DNA of 64,000 nucleotides from CAMTUW01 sp947085035 (lineage in GTDB: Bacteria > Actinomycetota > Coriobacteriia > Anaerosomatales > PHET01). This document shows, in pieces, positions 16,655 to 24,724 of the stretch (position 1 is the first letter of the stretch; each line of letters opens with the position of its first letter). The notes beneath the pieces were generated by a model. The model worked only from the letters and a program-made list of their open reading frames with translations. It was not told where the DNA came from and did no database searches. The stretch lies in assembly GCA_947085035.1 (NCBI GenBank), contig CAMTUW010000017.1, positions 39,268 through 103,267 of the forward strand, written 5' to 3'. Made by a program: the position numbers and the translations under genes.

Positions 16655-16700
16655 TCCCAGACCAGTATGTGACCGATCGCTCCGCTGAAAGGATCTGACC

Positions 16701-16877
16701 ATGTCGATTCCTGTTGTTGACGCCGATCTGTGTACCGCATGTGGCATCTGCGTTGACGAGTGCCCTACCAGCAGCTACGACCTCGGCGAGGTTGCTGAGC
16801 TGAACCGTCCGGATGATTGCACCGAGTGCGGCGCGTGCGTGGATGCCTGTCCCAGCGCCGCGATCACGATGAACTGA
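16701..16877 (+). CDS. 2[4Fe-4S] ferredoxin, short bacterial type
   Basis: This 58-residue protein has two clostridial-type cluster motifs: CTACGICVDECP starting at residue 11 and CTECGACVDACP starting at residue 41. Each cluster takes three cysteines from one motif and the fourth from the other. It is a cytosolic low-potential electron carrier, suited to the anaerobic metabolism implied by the hydrogenase and the many radical-SAM enzymes. The ATG at 16701 has AAAGGA upstream. It has its own promoter and a downstream hairpin, so it is probably monocistronic. Confidence 0.95.
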   Translation: MSIPVVDADLCTACGICVDECPTSSYDLGEVAELNRPDDCTECGACVDACPSAAITMN

Positions 16878-16902
16878 GCTCGTTTCGACGAGTTCGCATC
16901 AC

Positions 16903-16931
16903 GAGGGGTCGGATCTCGTATCCGGCCCCTC
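16903..16931. terminator. Bidirectional hairpin between ferredoxin and plsY
   Basis: GAGGGGTCGGAT (16903-16914) pairs with ATCCGGCCCCTC (16920-16931), 12 bp with one G-U, around a 5-nt loop, between convergent genes. No T-tract follows. Confidence 0.6.
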
Positions 16932-16954
16932 TCGCGTGTCCGGGGGCGGTCGCC

Positions 16955-17686
16955 TCAGCCGCGCGGCCCCATACGGTCGTTGATGTAGAGCTTGGGCTCT
17001 TGCCCACGGAGCAGGCCGAGGAATCGCTTGTGGTGCGCGAGATACACGATCGCGCTCATCAGTAGCGCGAAGGGCCAGTCAGGCGAGCGCAGGGCCAGTG
17101 CCGCAAGCGGAAGGGACCACGCAGCCGCGACCTGTCCGGCCATCATGTAGCGGGTCACGGCGATCACCGTGAGTCCCACCACGAGCACCACGAGGAAGAG
17201 GCGCCAGTCGTAGGCGAGAAGCGCGCCGCCGCCGGTCGCGAGCCCTTTCCCGGTGCGCACGAAGCGCTTCTTGATGAGTGCCATCCACACCGAGTAGTTG
17301 TGTCCAGTCACTGCTCCGAGTATCACAAGTGGCTGCAGGAGGGCCCTGGAGGGCACCCACACCCCTTCGTACTGATTCAAGGCCCAGAAGATGTTTCCGC
17401 TGTGGGACTCCGTCATGAGCACCACGGCCAGGGTCGGCACCAGCCCTTTGAGAGCATCGGCGAGCATCGCCAGGACGAACCACCCCCACGAGCCGGTCGC
17501 ACGCCTCACGTTCATCGCTCCGATGTTTCCCGTGCCGTGGGTCGTGATGTCCTCGCCCGTCACGAGTTTCACGATGATGTAGGCGAAAGGAATCGAGCCG
17601 ATGACGTACGCGAGCACGAATCCAGCGAGAAGCGCTGGCCACGTGAGCGACGCGGAGGAGAACGCCATCGCGTAGAAATCGCTCAC
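16955..17686 (-). CDS. plsY: Glycerol-3-phosphate acyltransferase PlsY
   Basis: This 243-residue polytopic membrane enzyme transfers acyl groups from acyl-phosphate to glycerol-3-phosphate, the first step of phospholipid synthesis. PlsY motifs are present: GSIPFAYI, GTGNIGAMNVRR, TGHNYSVW and TGKGLATGGG. About six hydrophobic segments are visible. The GTG at 17686 overlaps the TGA of the upstream kinase-like gene by four bases (GTGA) and is preferred over the start 27 bp further up. Coupling to a diacylglycerol-kinase-like gene makes a lipid-metabolism operon. Confidence 0.88.
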   Translation of the reverse strand: MSDFYAMAFSSASLTWPALLAGFVLAYVIGSIPFAYIIVKLVTGEDITTHGTGNIGAMNVRRATGSWGWFVLAMLADALKGLVPTLAVVLMTESHSGNIFWALNQYEGVWVPSRALLQPLVILGAVTGHNYSVWMALIKKRFVRTGKGLATGGGALLAYDWRLFLVVLVVGLTVIAVTRYMMAGQVAAAWSLPLAALALRSPDWPFALLMSAIVYLAHHKRFLGLLRGQEPKLYINDRMGPRG

Positions 17687-18591
17687 CAGCTCGTCCTCCT
17701 CGGCACGACGCATTCGATCGCACCGGGGTCGAGAGATAGCTCATAGCGGCTCGCGAGCAGGACTTCGCCGTCGATCTGGGCGGGTAGCGGATACTCGCAT
17801 TCGATGACCAGGGAGTGGTGTCGACTCATATGGACCGGCTTCATCCGCGTGTGTTTGCCAACGATGATGAAAGGAAGCCGTGCGAGTGCCTGGGGAAGTG
17901 ACAGCGGGTCGATCATGCAGACGTCGAAGAGCCCATCATCGGGGATGGCATCAGGGGTGATGTGAAACCCGCCCCCGTAGGTCGGGCCGTTCGTGACGGC
18001 GACGATCAAGGTGTCGTGGCGTTCAGGCGGTTGATCGTCGAAAGCTATCGAGAGATCGAAACTCCCCAGTTCATTGAAAAGTACGTGAAGCAGGGCCGTC
18101 AGGTAGAGCCACAACCCGTCACGCTTCTTGGTGACCTTGTACTCGACCGCTTTCGCCGTGACCTTCGCGTCCAGGCCAGCGGCGAAGGAGTTATTGAAGT
18201 ACACCCCGTTGCACACCCCGACGTCGAATCGCCGCCTTTGTCCGGTGGCGATGGTCAGTACGGCCTCTGACAGATCCACAGGGACGCCGAGGGTCCTGCG
18301 AGTGTCGTTGCCTGAACCGGTGGGCAAGACCCCGAGAGCCGGACGATTCGAAGCGGGAATCGACATGAGTCCGTTCAGTACCTCATGGACCGTGCCGTCG
18401 CCACCCACCGCAACGACGAGGTCATAGGAATCGGCGTTCGCTGCGAGGCGCGTGGCGTGCCCCGTGGATTCCGTCAGAACCGTTTCGTGGGGAAGGTCGG
18501 CGAGAAGTTTCTCGATGACGGGAACCAGAGCGGCCGTGTCGCCGTGCTTTGCAGCGGGATTGATGATGAGCAACACCTTGTTTTCATCCAC
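17683..18591 (-). CDS. Diacylglycerol kinase family lipid kinase (YegS/DagK-like)
   Basis: This 302-residue soluble kinase starts at GTG 18591, preceded by AGGAGAGG. The frame upstream of that runs antisense through tRNA-Arg and is not coding. N-terminal LLIINPAAKHGD and VVAVGGDGTVHEVLNGL are the DAGK_cat nucleotide-binding motifs, and LPTGSGNDTRRTLG continues the active site. The C-terminal domain ends with a beta-rich QIDGE segment common to YegS/DgkB enzymes. It phosphorylates diacylglycerol or a related lipid. It is coupled to plsY downstream. Confidence 0.88.
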   Translation of the reverse strand: MDENKVLLIINPAAKHGDTAALVPVIEKLLADLPHETVLTESTGHATRLAANADSYDLVVAVGGDGTVHEVLNGLMSIPASNRPALGVLPTGSGNDTRRTLGVPVDLSEAVLTIATGQRRRFDVGVCNGVYFNNSFAAGLDAKVTAKAVEYKVTKKRDGLWLYLTALLHVLFNELGSFDLSIAFDDQPPERHDTLIVAVTNGPTYGGGFHITPDAIPDDGLFDVCMIDPLSLPQALARLPFIIVGKHTRMKPVHMSRHHSLVIECEYPLPAQIDGEVLLASRYELSLDPGAIECVVPRRTSW

Positions 18592-18646
18592 ACGGACACC
18601 TCTCCTTAGCCGAGAAACGTAGGATAACCCACGAGTCCTCGACGTG

Positions 18647-18675
18647 TTGGTGGGCTTGGGCCGGTGTGGTAGAGT
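18647..18675 (+). promoter_or_regulatory. Promoter for tRNA-Arg
   Basis: TTGGTG (18647-18652) and TAGAGT (18670-18675) are 17 bp apart, with the tRNA beginning 20 bp downstream. Confidence 0.55.
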
Positions 18676-18695
18676 GCGTGTCCGCGTGAGCACAT

Positions 18696-18771
18696 GCCCT
18701 CTTAGCTCAGTGGATAGAGCGTCTGCCTCCGGAGCAGAAGGCCGCAGGTTCGAATCCTGCAGGGGGCACCA
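18696..18771 (+). tRNA. tRNA-Arg (anticodon CCG)
   Basis: This 76-nt cloverleaf has acceptor GCCCTCT/AGGGGGC with one G-U, a D-arm TAGCTCAGTGGATAGAGC, anticodon stem TCTGC/GCAGA with loop CTCCGGA (anticodon CCG) and a T-arm with GTTCGAATC. The CCA end is encoded. It reads arginine codon CGG, useful in this GC-rich genome. Confidence 0.96.
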
Positions 18772-18782
18772 CACACAAAAGA

Positions 18783-18814
18783 ACGAGGCCGGTCTCCTCA
18801 GGAGCCGGCCTCGT
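18783..18814 (-). terminator. Rho-independent terminator for the fusA-like gene
   Basis: ACGAGGCCGG (18783-18792) and CCGGCCTCGT (18805-18814) pair perfectly. On the minus strand the second arm is followed by TCTTTTG, so it terminates the EF-G-like transcript. It may also act on the tRNA from the other side. Confidence 0.8.
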
Positions 18815-18842
18815 GCATGTCGTTCATGAAGGGCCACTCGGT

Positions 18843-20912
18843 CTAGTGTCCTTCCGCACGTACTTTCTGGTATGCGTCGACGAGTCGTTTCTGGACGTCC
18901 CCGGGAACCGGTTCGTACGAGTCGATCGAGATGGTGTACCCGCCCGTTCCGCTCGAGATGGAACGCAGGTGTGGCGAGTAGTGCACGACCTCTGCGTAGG
19001 GCGCTTGGACCTTGATGAGCTGGATGCCCGCATCGGGCGAGTCCATCCCCAGCACGCGCCCTCGGATCGAGCTGATGTCGCCCATGATCGCGCCGGCGTA
19101 TGCGTCGGGAACGGTGATCATCATCGTGGCGATAGGTTCAAGGATGATCGGATCGGCCTTCTCGGCAGCGGCTCGAAAAGCGATGCGCGCGGCCGTCTTG
19201 AACGCGATCTCAGATGAGTCGACGGCGTGGTACGAACCGTCATAGACAGCGACTTTCACGTCAAACACCGGGTAGCCGGCGATGACGCCTTGGGTCATCG
19301 TGTCTTGAACGCCCCTGTCGACGTGCGGGATGAAGCCCTTCGGTATCTTGCCCCCCACGATCTGGTCAAGGAACTGGTATCCCGCACCGGGATTCGGCTC
19401 GACGCGCAGCCAGCAGTCGCCGAACTGTCCGGATCCACCGGTCTGCTTCTTATGGCGACCCTGCGCACTCGCTGTCGAACGTACCGTCTCGCGGTAGGCG
19501 ATGCGCACGCTCTCGGTCTCGGCCTCGACATGGAAACGGTCGTGCAGCCGGGAGATCACGACGTCGATCGCGGCATCGCCCATGCCCGAAAGCACCGTCT
19601 GGTGGGTCTCCTCGTCACGTCTGAGGTGCAGCGAGGCGTCCTCGTCTACGATCGACTTGAGCGCAGTGCCGAGCTTGTCCTCGTCGGCCTTCGTCTTGGC
19701 GACGACGGCCACGGGATACAGGGGCTCCGGCAGGGGCAGCGCGTCAAACGTGACCCCGCCCTTTGCTGATAGCGTGTCATTGGTGAAGGTGTCGGAAAGC
19801 TTTGTGAGAACGGCGATGTCGCCAGCGGGGGCACCGCTGATGTCGGTGGTCTCCTTGCCGGTCATCTTGAAGACGTGCGAGACGCGCTCCTTCTTGCCGG
19901 TGCGGGAGTTGACGACCTCGGTGTTGGGCGTGAGCGTCCCTGAGACGACCTTGACGAACGACAGCCTGCCCACGTAGGGGTCCGAGAGCGTCTTGAAGAC
20001 GTGACCGGAGAAATCGCCTTCGACCGAGAACGGCACTTCCTGGCCGTCCACGGTGTGCATCGGGCCGTGAGCCGTTGGCTCGGGAAAGAAGGTGACGATC
20101 TCGTCCATGAGGTCTTCGACCCCCTGAAGCGTGAGCGCGGAGCCGACGAACACGGGAATGACTTTGGACTGAGCGATGGCCAGACCGAGCAACTTCTCGA
20201 GATCCTCCTGAGTCAGAGGCTCCCCCTCGAGGTACTTCACCATCAGGTCGTCATCGGCCTCGGCGGTCATGTCGGCTAGTCGCTCGCGCGCGGCTTCAAC
20301 GGCGGCGAGCATGTCGGCCGGGACATCGAGGATGTCTTCGTGATCGTCTTCGTGGTGGTACGCCTTCATGCGGATGATGTCGACGACTCCGCGAAAATCG
20401 GCTTCACGACCCATTGGTATCTGAACGGGAACCACCCGCTCACCGAACTTCTCGGTAAGCATCGTGATCGCGGCGTCGAAGTCGGCGTGCTCCTTGTCCA
20501 TCCGGTTGACGAACACCGAGCGAGCGATGCCCATCTGACCGGCGATGCGCCACAGGTGGGCGGTCTGTACTTGCGGGCCCGCCACCGCATCGACGACGAA
20601 GAGCGCCATCTCCGCCGCTTCCATGCCGGCGATCGCGTCGCCGATGAAGTCGACGTATCCGGGGGTGTCGATGAGGTTGATCTTAACGCCGTCGTGAACG
20701 ACGGGGGCCATCGAGAGATTGATGGTCATCTTGCGCTTGATCTCTTCAGAGTCGTAGTCGAGAGTGCTCTGGCCAGCATCGACCGATCCAAGCCGTTTGG
20801 TGACCCCTGACAGATGGAGCATCGCCTCGGCCAGCGTGGTCTTACCGGCTCCGCCGTGTCCCACAAGGACGACGTTGCGGACCTTGTCAGTGCTCGGTGC
20901 TCCCAAGTACAT
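18843..20912 (-). CDS. Elongation factor G-like GTPase (FusA2 type)
   Basis: This protein of about 689 residues has full EF-G architecture. The G domain shows GHGGAGKTT (G1), DTPGYVDF (G3) and NRMD in place of NKMD (G4). Domain II and the C-terminal domains III-V follow, with GGSGQFGDCWLRVEP typical of domain IV. The N-terminus (a short tail, then KVRNVVLVGHGGAGKT) and the divergent G4 place it with the FusA2/EF-G-like paralogues rather than the str-operon fusA. The start is uncertain: ATG 20912 fits the family, though GAGGAGG is only 2 nt away; ATG 20927 is the alternative. It stands alone and divergent from the cyclophilin gene. Confidence 0.88.
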   Translation of the reverse strand: MYLGAPSTDKVRNVVLVGHGGAGKTTLAEAMLHLSGVTKRLGSVDAGQSTLDYDSEEIKRKMTINLSMAPVVHDGVKINLIDTPGYVDFIGDAIAGMEAAEMALFVVDAVAGPQVQTAHLWRIAGQMGIARSVFVNRMDKEHADFDAAITMLTEKFGERVVPVQIPMGREADFRGVVDIIRMKAYHHEDDHEDILDVPADMLAAVEAARERLADMTAEADDDLMVKYLEGEPLTQEDLEKLLGLAIAQSKVIPVFVGSALTLQGVEDLMDEIVTFFPEPTAHGPMHTVDGQEVPFSVEGDFSGHVFKTLSDPYVGRLSFVKVVSGTLTPNTEVVNSRTGKKERVSHVFKMTGKETTDISGAPAGDIAVLTKLSDTFTNDTLSAKGGVTFDALPLPEPLYPVAVVAKTKADEDKLGTALKSIVDEDASLHLRRDEETHQTVLSGMGDAAIDVVISRLHDRFHVEAETESVRIAYRETVRSTASAQGRHKKQTGGSGQFGDCWLRVEPNPGAGYQFLDQIVGGKIPKGFIPHVDRGVQDTMTQGVIAGYPVFDVKVAVYDGSYHAVDSSEIAFKTAARIAFRAAAEKADPIILEPIATMMITVPDAYAGAIMGDISSIRGRVLGMDSPDAGIQLIKVQAPYAEVVHYSPHLRSISSGTGGYTISIDSYEPVPGDVQKRLVDAYQKVRAEGH

Positions 20913-20985
20913 CGCCTCCTCAGACATGTCCGCGCACCGCCCCATAGCGGCGCACACGTGAAACGCGGAAGGCTTCGACCCGCCC

Positions 20986-21084
20986 CCGCGGGTTCCTCGC
21001 CAGACAAGTCTACCCGTAATGTTCGCGCGTGAGGCGAGGTAATGAGACATTCAGGGTGTGCGATAGCCTCCGCGGGTTCCTCGC
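20986..21084. repeat. 15-bp direct repeat pair in intergenic region
   Basis: CCGCGGGTTCCTCGC occurs at 20986-21000 and again at 21070-21084, 84 bp apart, in the gap between the EF-G-like and cyclophilin genes. It could be a regulator site pair or chance in GC-rich DNA. Confidence 0.5.
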
Positions 21085-21197
21085 GAGGGCCTCAAAACGG
21101 GCAGTCCTTATCAGCGGCTGACATCGCTGTTAGAATCCGGTGAGCGCTGTCTGCGGGCGAGAATGCGCCCGCGACCGACCAAGGAGGTTCGGCCAAC

Positions 21198-21887
21198 GTG
21201 AATCCAGGCACTCGCAAACTGTATGTTTCGATGCTGGCGGCTCTGCTCGCGATCTCGTTCGTGATCGCGGGGTGCGCTGCGCAGCACCAGCCCGTGGAAG
21301 AACAGCCGGCGGCGGAACAACCCGCCCCCGAGGTCACTGAGGAGGCAGGATTGTACACTCCCATCTACAAGCCCAACGGCAAGGAGACCGCGGTCTTCAA
21401 GACCAGCAAGGGTGACATCACTGTCAAACTGCTTGGCACTGATGCCCCGATCCATGTGGGCAACTTCATCGAGCTCGTACGCAAGGGCTTCTACGACGAC
21501 ACGAAGTTCCACCGCTATATCGAGTCGTTCGTCGTCCAGGGTGGAGACCCCGACACCAAGGATGCCACGACCGAGTTCGTCGCTGAGGAAGGTGCCAAGC
21601 CCGATGGTCAAGGCGCCTTCGGCACAGGCGGCCCCGGATACTTCATCAAGGGTGAATTCGACCTCGAGAAGAACCCGAACAAGCACGTCGAGGGCGCTTT
21701 GGGCATGGCGCGCTCGCAAAACCCCGACTCAGCGGGCTCGCAGTTCTACTTCACGCTGGCCCCGGTTCCCAGTCTCGATGGTGGGTACACGGTCTTCGGT
21801 GTCGTCACTAGCGGAATGAACGTTGTGAACAAGCTGCGTGCGGGCGACGTGATCGAGAAGATCGTCTTGTCTGGCATGACCGAGTAG
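21198..21887 (+). CDS. Lipoprotein peptidyl-prolyl cis-trans isomerase, cyclophilin type
   Basis: This 229-residue protein starts at GTG with AAGGAGGT upstream. A signal peptide with lipobox VIAGC gives a lipidated cysteine near residue 29. An acidic/Pro linker follows, then the cyclophilin domain (about 60-229) with FHRYIESFVVQGGDP, a GALGMARSQ segment and SAGSQFYF. It should fold exported proteins on the outer face of the membrane. The classical active-site Arg is present in the FHR motif. The gene ends 14 bp before the TPR gene. Confidence 0.93.
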   Translation: MNPGTRKLYVSMLAALLAISFVIAGCAAQHQPVEEQPAAEQPAPEVTEEAGLYTPIYKPNGKETAVFKTSKGDITVKLLGTDAPIHVGNFIELVRKGFYDDTKFHRYIESFVVQGGDPDTKDATTEFVAEEGAKPDGQGAFGTGGPGYFIKGEFDLEKNPNKHVEGALGMARSQNPDSAGSQFYFTLAPVPSLDGGYTVFGVVTSGMNVVNKLRAGDVIEKIVLSGMTE

Positions 21888-21901
21888 GCGCGCCCAGACC
21901 C

Positions 21902-23287
21902 GTGGACCATAACAAGTTCCAAGAAGCCAAACAGGCATACGAGGCCGCTGACTACCGTGCGGCCACGAAGCTCTTCCTTGCCGCCGCCGACAGGGGTGTG
22001 GCTGGAAATGGCGCTGCGTATCACATGGCCGCGAACGCGCTCATGCGTCTGCGCCGCTTTCCGGATGCGGCGATCGTTTACGGGCATGCGCTGCGTGACG
22101 ACACCTACGACAGGCGCGGGGCCGTCTATGTGAACCTCGGGCAGTCGTTGAGCGCGATGGGCGAGTACGCCCAGGCAGCCGCCGCGTTCGAGTCGGCGTT
22201 GGCTGAACCCGCCTACCAAGCGCTCTACAAGGCGTGGCAGGGGCTCGCGGCGACACTGGTCGAGCGTGGGCGAGTGGACGAAGCGGCGAGCGCGTATCAC
22301 AAAGCGGCGGTCGATCCCGGCAACTCGGATCCCGGCCGTGCGCTTGTGAATCTCGGACTGTGTTTCATGGGGCTCGGCAGGCCAACCGATGCGGCGGAAG
22401 CGTACCGCGCTGCTCTGGGAATCGAAGGGTATCAGGCCCGAGGTAAAGCGCTTTCGAATCTCGGCATGGCGTACGCCCTGAATGGCGAGCACACCGAGGC
22501 GGTCAGGGCTTTTGAGAAGGCCGTCCAACTGCACGGTCATCGACTCTCTCCCTCGGCTCAGCAGACGTATGAGGCCGTGCTTGCGTCAATCAGACCCGAC
22601 ACCGAGAAGGTGGAAGGGTGGGAGACGGGCGACGTCAGCGGAGCTCGGGAGGTGACCCCGGTCGCTGACGGATGGGCCACAGGTGATCTTGCCGCGCTGT
22701 CCGGTGACAGCGTGCCCGCAGTCGTGGGGGGTGCTGATGATGTCGGTTCGTTCGCCCTTGACGCCTCCGCCGCTGCACGCGATCTCGGCTTCGGTGACGC
22801 CGAGGCCGTTACCACGTACTTCAGCATGACCGAAGATGAGATGCGCGTGCGGGACAACGCCGAGCGTCGCACGCGCAGAGCTGAGGGACGCACCTTCGCT
22901 TCCGTTGCACGACGGATCGCTCTCGTGGCGGTCGCGGGTCTCTTGTTCGCAGGAGCCATCGGTGCTGCGTTCTGGATGGGCTTCGGGTGGCCCACCCAGG
23001 AGACAACGACCAAGAGCTTGCTTGAAGCGTATCGAGCTGGTGAGGATTCGAGTGGGTTCTGGGTCGCGGTACCTGAGAAGGACATCGCCAAGGAGATGGC
23101 AAAGGTTCCGCCAGTCGAGTCCTTCGTCGTCTCCCGGGTTGAGCGCGGCGCATGGACGTCCGCAGTCAGGGTCACCGTGACGCCGAAGAAGGGCGCGGCC
23201 CTCCATTACAAGGTGACCCTCTCGCGCGAAGGCGTGGGATGGAAGGTCTCAGGGATAGACAACGATTGGCGTTCCACCGGCGGCTAG
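21902..23287 (+). CDS. TPR-repeat protein with C-terminal transmembrane helix and extracytoplasmic domain
   Basis: This 461-residue protein has residues 1-200 built of five to six tetratricopeptide repeats, for example the segments around YEAADYRAATKLFLAAA, AYAQAAAAFESALAEP and HTEAVRAFEKAVQ. An acidic, Gly/Ala-rich stretch (about 215-320) follows, then one membrane helix (about 338-362). A C-terminal domain of roughly 95 residues reads like a small beta domain. Topology would put the repeats in the cytoplasm. The function is not recognised. It is adjacent to a secreted foldase and to ndk. Confidence 0.8.
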   Translation: MDHNKFQEAKQAYEAADYRAATKLFLAAADRGVAGNGAAYHMAANALMRLRRFPDAAIVYGHALRDDTYDRRGAVYVNLGQSLSAMGEYAQAAAAFESALAEPAYQALYKAWQGLAATLVERGRVDEAASAYHKAAVDPGNSDPGRALVNLGLCFMGLGRPTDAAEAYRAALGIEGYQARGKALSNLGMAYALNGEHTEAVRAFEKAVQLHGHRLSPSAQQTYEAVLASIRPDTEKVEGWETGDVSGAREVTPVADGWATGDLAALSGDSVPAVVGGADDVGSFALDASAAARDLGFGDAEAVTTYFSMTEDEMRVRDNAERRTRRAEGRTFASVARRIALVAVAGLLFAGAIGAAFWMGFGWPTQETTTKSLLEAYRAGEDSSGFWVAVPEKDIAKEMAKVPPVESFVVSRVERGAWTSAVRVTVTPKKGAALHYKVTLSREGVGWKVSGIDNDWRSTGG

Positions 23288-23326
23288 AGAAGCCGTGCGG
23301 TTCCGACAGCAAGGAAGGATTCGAAC

Positions 23327-23731
23327 GTGAGCCAGAAGACCTACATCATGATCAAGCCGGATGCGGTTCGACGCGGATTCGTTGGTCGTATCGTCACCCG
23401 CTTCGAGGAGACGGGCCTGAAGATCGAGCGCATGGAATATGGACTCGTCACCAGCGATCAGGCTGCAGCGAACTACGCCGAGCATGAGGGCAAGCCATTC
23501 TACGAGGGACTTGTTGCCTACATCACCTCCGGCCCAGTCGTGAAGATGGTGCTGTCCGGCGAGGACGCTGTCGCGGTGTGTCGGAAGCTCATGGGAGTCA
23601 CGAATCCGGCTCAGGCTGCGCCCGGAACGATTCGCGGGGATTTCGGTCTGACGCTTGACGAGAACGTGATACACGGTTCGGATTCTCCGGAATCCGCTGC
23701 GCGCGAGATGGCTGTCTTCTTCGGCGCGTAG
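23327..23731 (+). CDS. ndk: Nucleoside diphosphate kinase
   Basis: This 134-residue protein is the usual length for Ndk. It transfers the gamma phosphate between nucleoside triphosphates and diphosphates through a phosphohistidine. Family signatures are the opening MSQKTYIMIKPDAVRRG, GPVVKMVLSGEDAV, and the active-site motif NVIHGSDS with the catalytic histidine. The GTG start follows AAGGA. A UUCG-capped terminator lies 27 bp after the stop. Confidence 0.97.
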   Translation: MSQKTYIMIKPDAVRRGFVGRIVTRFEETGLKIERMEYGLVTSDQAAANYAEHEGKPFYEGLVAYITSGPVVKMVLSGEDAVAVCRKLMGVTNPAQAAPGTIRGDFGLTLDENVIHGSDSPESAAREMAVFFGA

Positions 23732-23757
23732 TGTCAACACTCAGGTAGTGGAAGTTG

Positions 23758-23785
23758 GGCGGTCTTCGGATCGCCTTCTTCATTT
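23758..23785 (+). terminator. UUCG-tetraloop terminator after ndk
   Basis: GGCGGTC (23758-23764), loop TTCG and GATCGCC (23769-23775) form a 7-bp hairpin with one G-U. A T-rich tail TTCTTCATTTC follows. Confidence 0.8.
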
Positions 23786-23879
23786 CCGCGGTGGTGCCGC
23801 AGTTGGAAGAGCAGGGATAGAGACTGATAAGACCCAGGGGGCATCATGGACGCACGCATACGGAATCGAAGGAGCCACC

Positions 23880-24545
23880 ATGCCACCGCGGACAACCGTC
23901 GCCTGTGGGGATCCAAAGCACACCTTGCTCACCGGACGCGCTGAGTCGGTAAGCGACGAGGACCTGCTCGGCGTCCTCGTCGGCGAACAGGGGGCTCGCC
24001 ACCTCGGCAGTATCATTTCGGGAACCACCACCGTTCGAGAGGGCCTCTGGCGGCTCTCTCCCGACGAGCTCATCGGCGTGCACGGCGTCGGTCCAGCGGC
24101 TGCAGCACGTCTTCTCGCCTGCGTCGAGATGAGCAGGCGGGCGGGCTGCCCCGGGCGAGAAGCGCGCCCCGTCATCTCAACAGCCGAGGATGTCGTCGCC
24201 ATCTGTGGACCACAGCTTCGGGGTCTTGATCGGGAGCATTTCTGGGCGCTCGCACTCACGACCAAGAACCGGTTGCTCAGGATCATCGAGGTGTCAGTAG
24301 GGTCACTGAACGCCTCGATCGTGCACCCCAGGGAGTTGTTCAAAGATGTGCTCAAGGTGTCTGCGGCGTCCGTGATCGTCGTGCACAACCACCCCAGTGG
24401 CGATCCCGCACCTAGCGGCGCTGACATCCAACTGACACGCAGGCTCATGAAGGCGGGAGACGTCTTGGGCGTCGAAGTCCTCGACCACATCATCATCGGC
24501 GGAGATGGTGAACACGCGAGTTTGAGAGAGCTCGGGCTGATGTGA
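23880..24545 (+). CDS. radC: RadC family JAB/MPN-domain protein
   Basis: This 221-residue protein starts at ATG 23880 with AAGGAG upstream; the longer frame from 23748 passes through the ndk terminator and is rejected. Residues about 20-90 include a helix-hairpin-helix segment (LSPDELIGVHGVGPAAAARLLACVE). The C-terminal JAB domain has the metalloprotease-type motif HNHPSGDPAPSGAD with a preceding glutamate (RIIEVSVG). RadC was named for DNA repair, but its biochemical role is not settled. It often sits just upstream of mreB, as here. Confidence 0.92.
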   Translation: MPPRTTVACGDPKHTLLTGRAESVSDEDLLGVLVGEQGARHLGSIISGTTTVREGLWRLSPDELIGVHGVGPAAAARLLACVEMSRRAGCPGREARPVISTAEDVVAICGPQLRGLDREHFWALALTTKNRLLRIIEVSVGSLNASIVHPRELFKDVLKVSAASVIVVHNHPSGDPAPSGADIQLTRRLMKAGDVLGVEVLDHIIIGGDGEHASLRELGLM

Positions 24546-24724
24546 GCCGTTGATGGCCGTTGATGAATCGAAAAGACCTGCTCGCACAGGGTGCTATGGT
24601 AGACTTCATCCTACTCAGGCATGCTCGCCCCCGCTTGAGACGCAGGGTCGTTTTGACGTGCGGTAGGTTCGCCTCATCGGCCATAGGTGCCGTGGGGCGA
24701 CATCGAGACAGAGATGGAGCGACC

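Noticed and set aside
18592..18837. N-terminal extension of the diacylglycerol-kinase-like protein
   Set aside because: It would be translated antisense through tRNA-Arg; the GTG at 18591 has a good ribosome-binding site and the family N-terminus.
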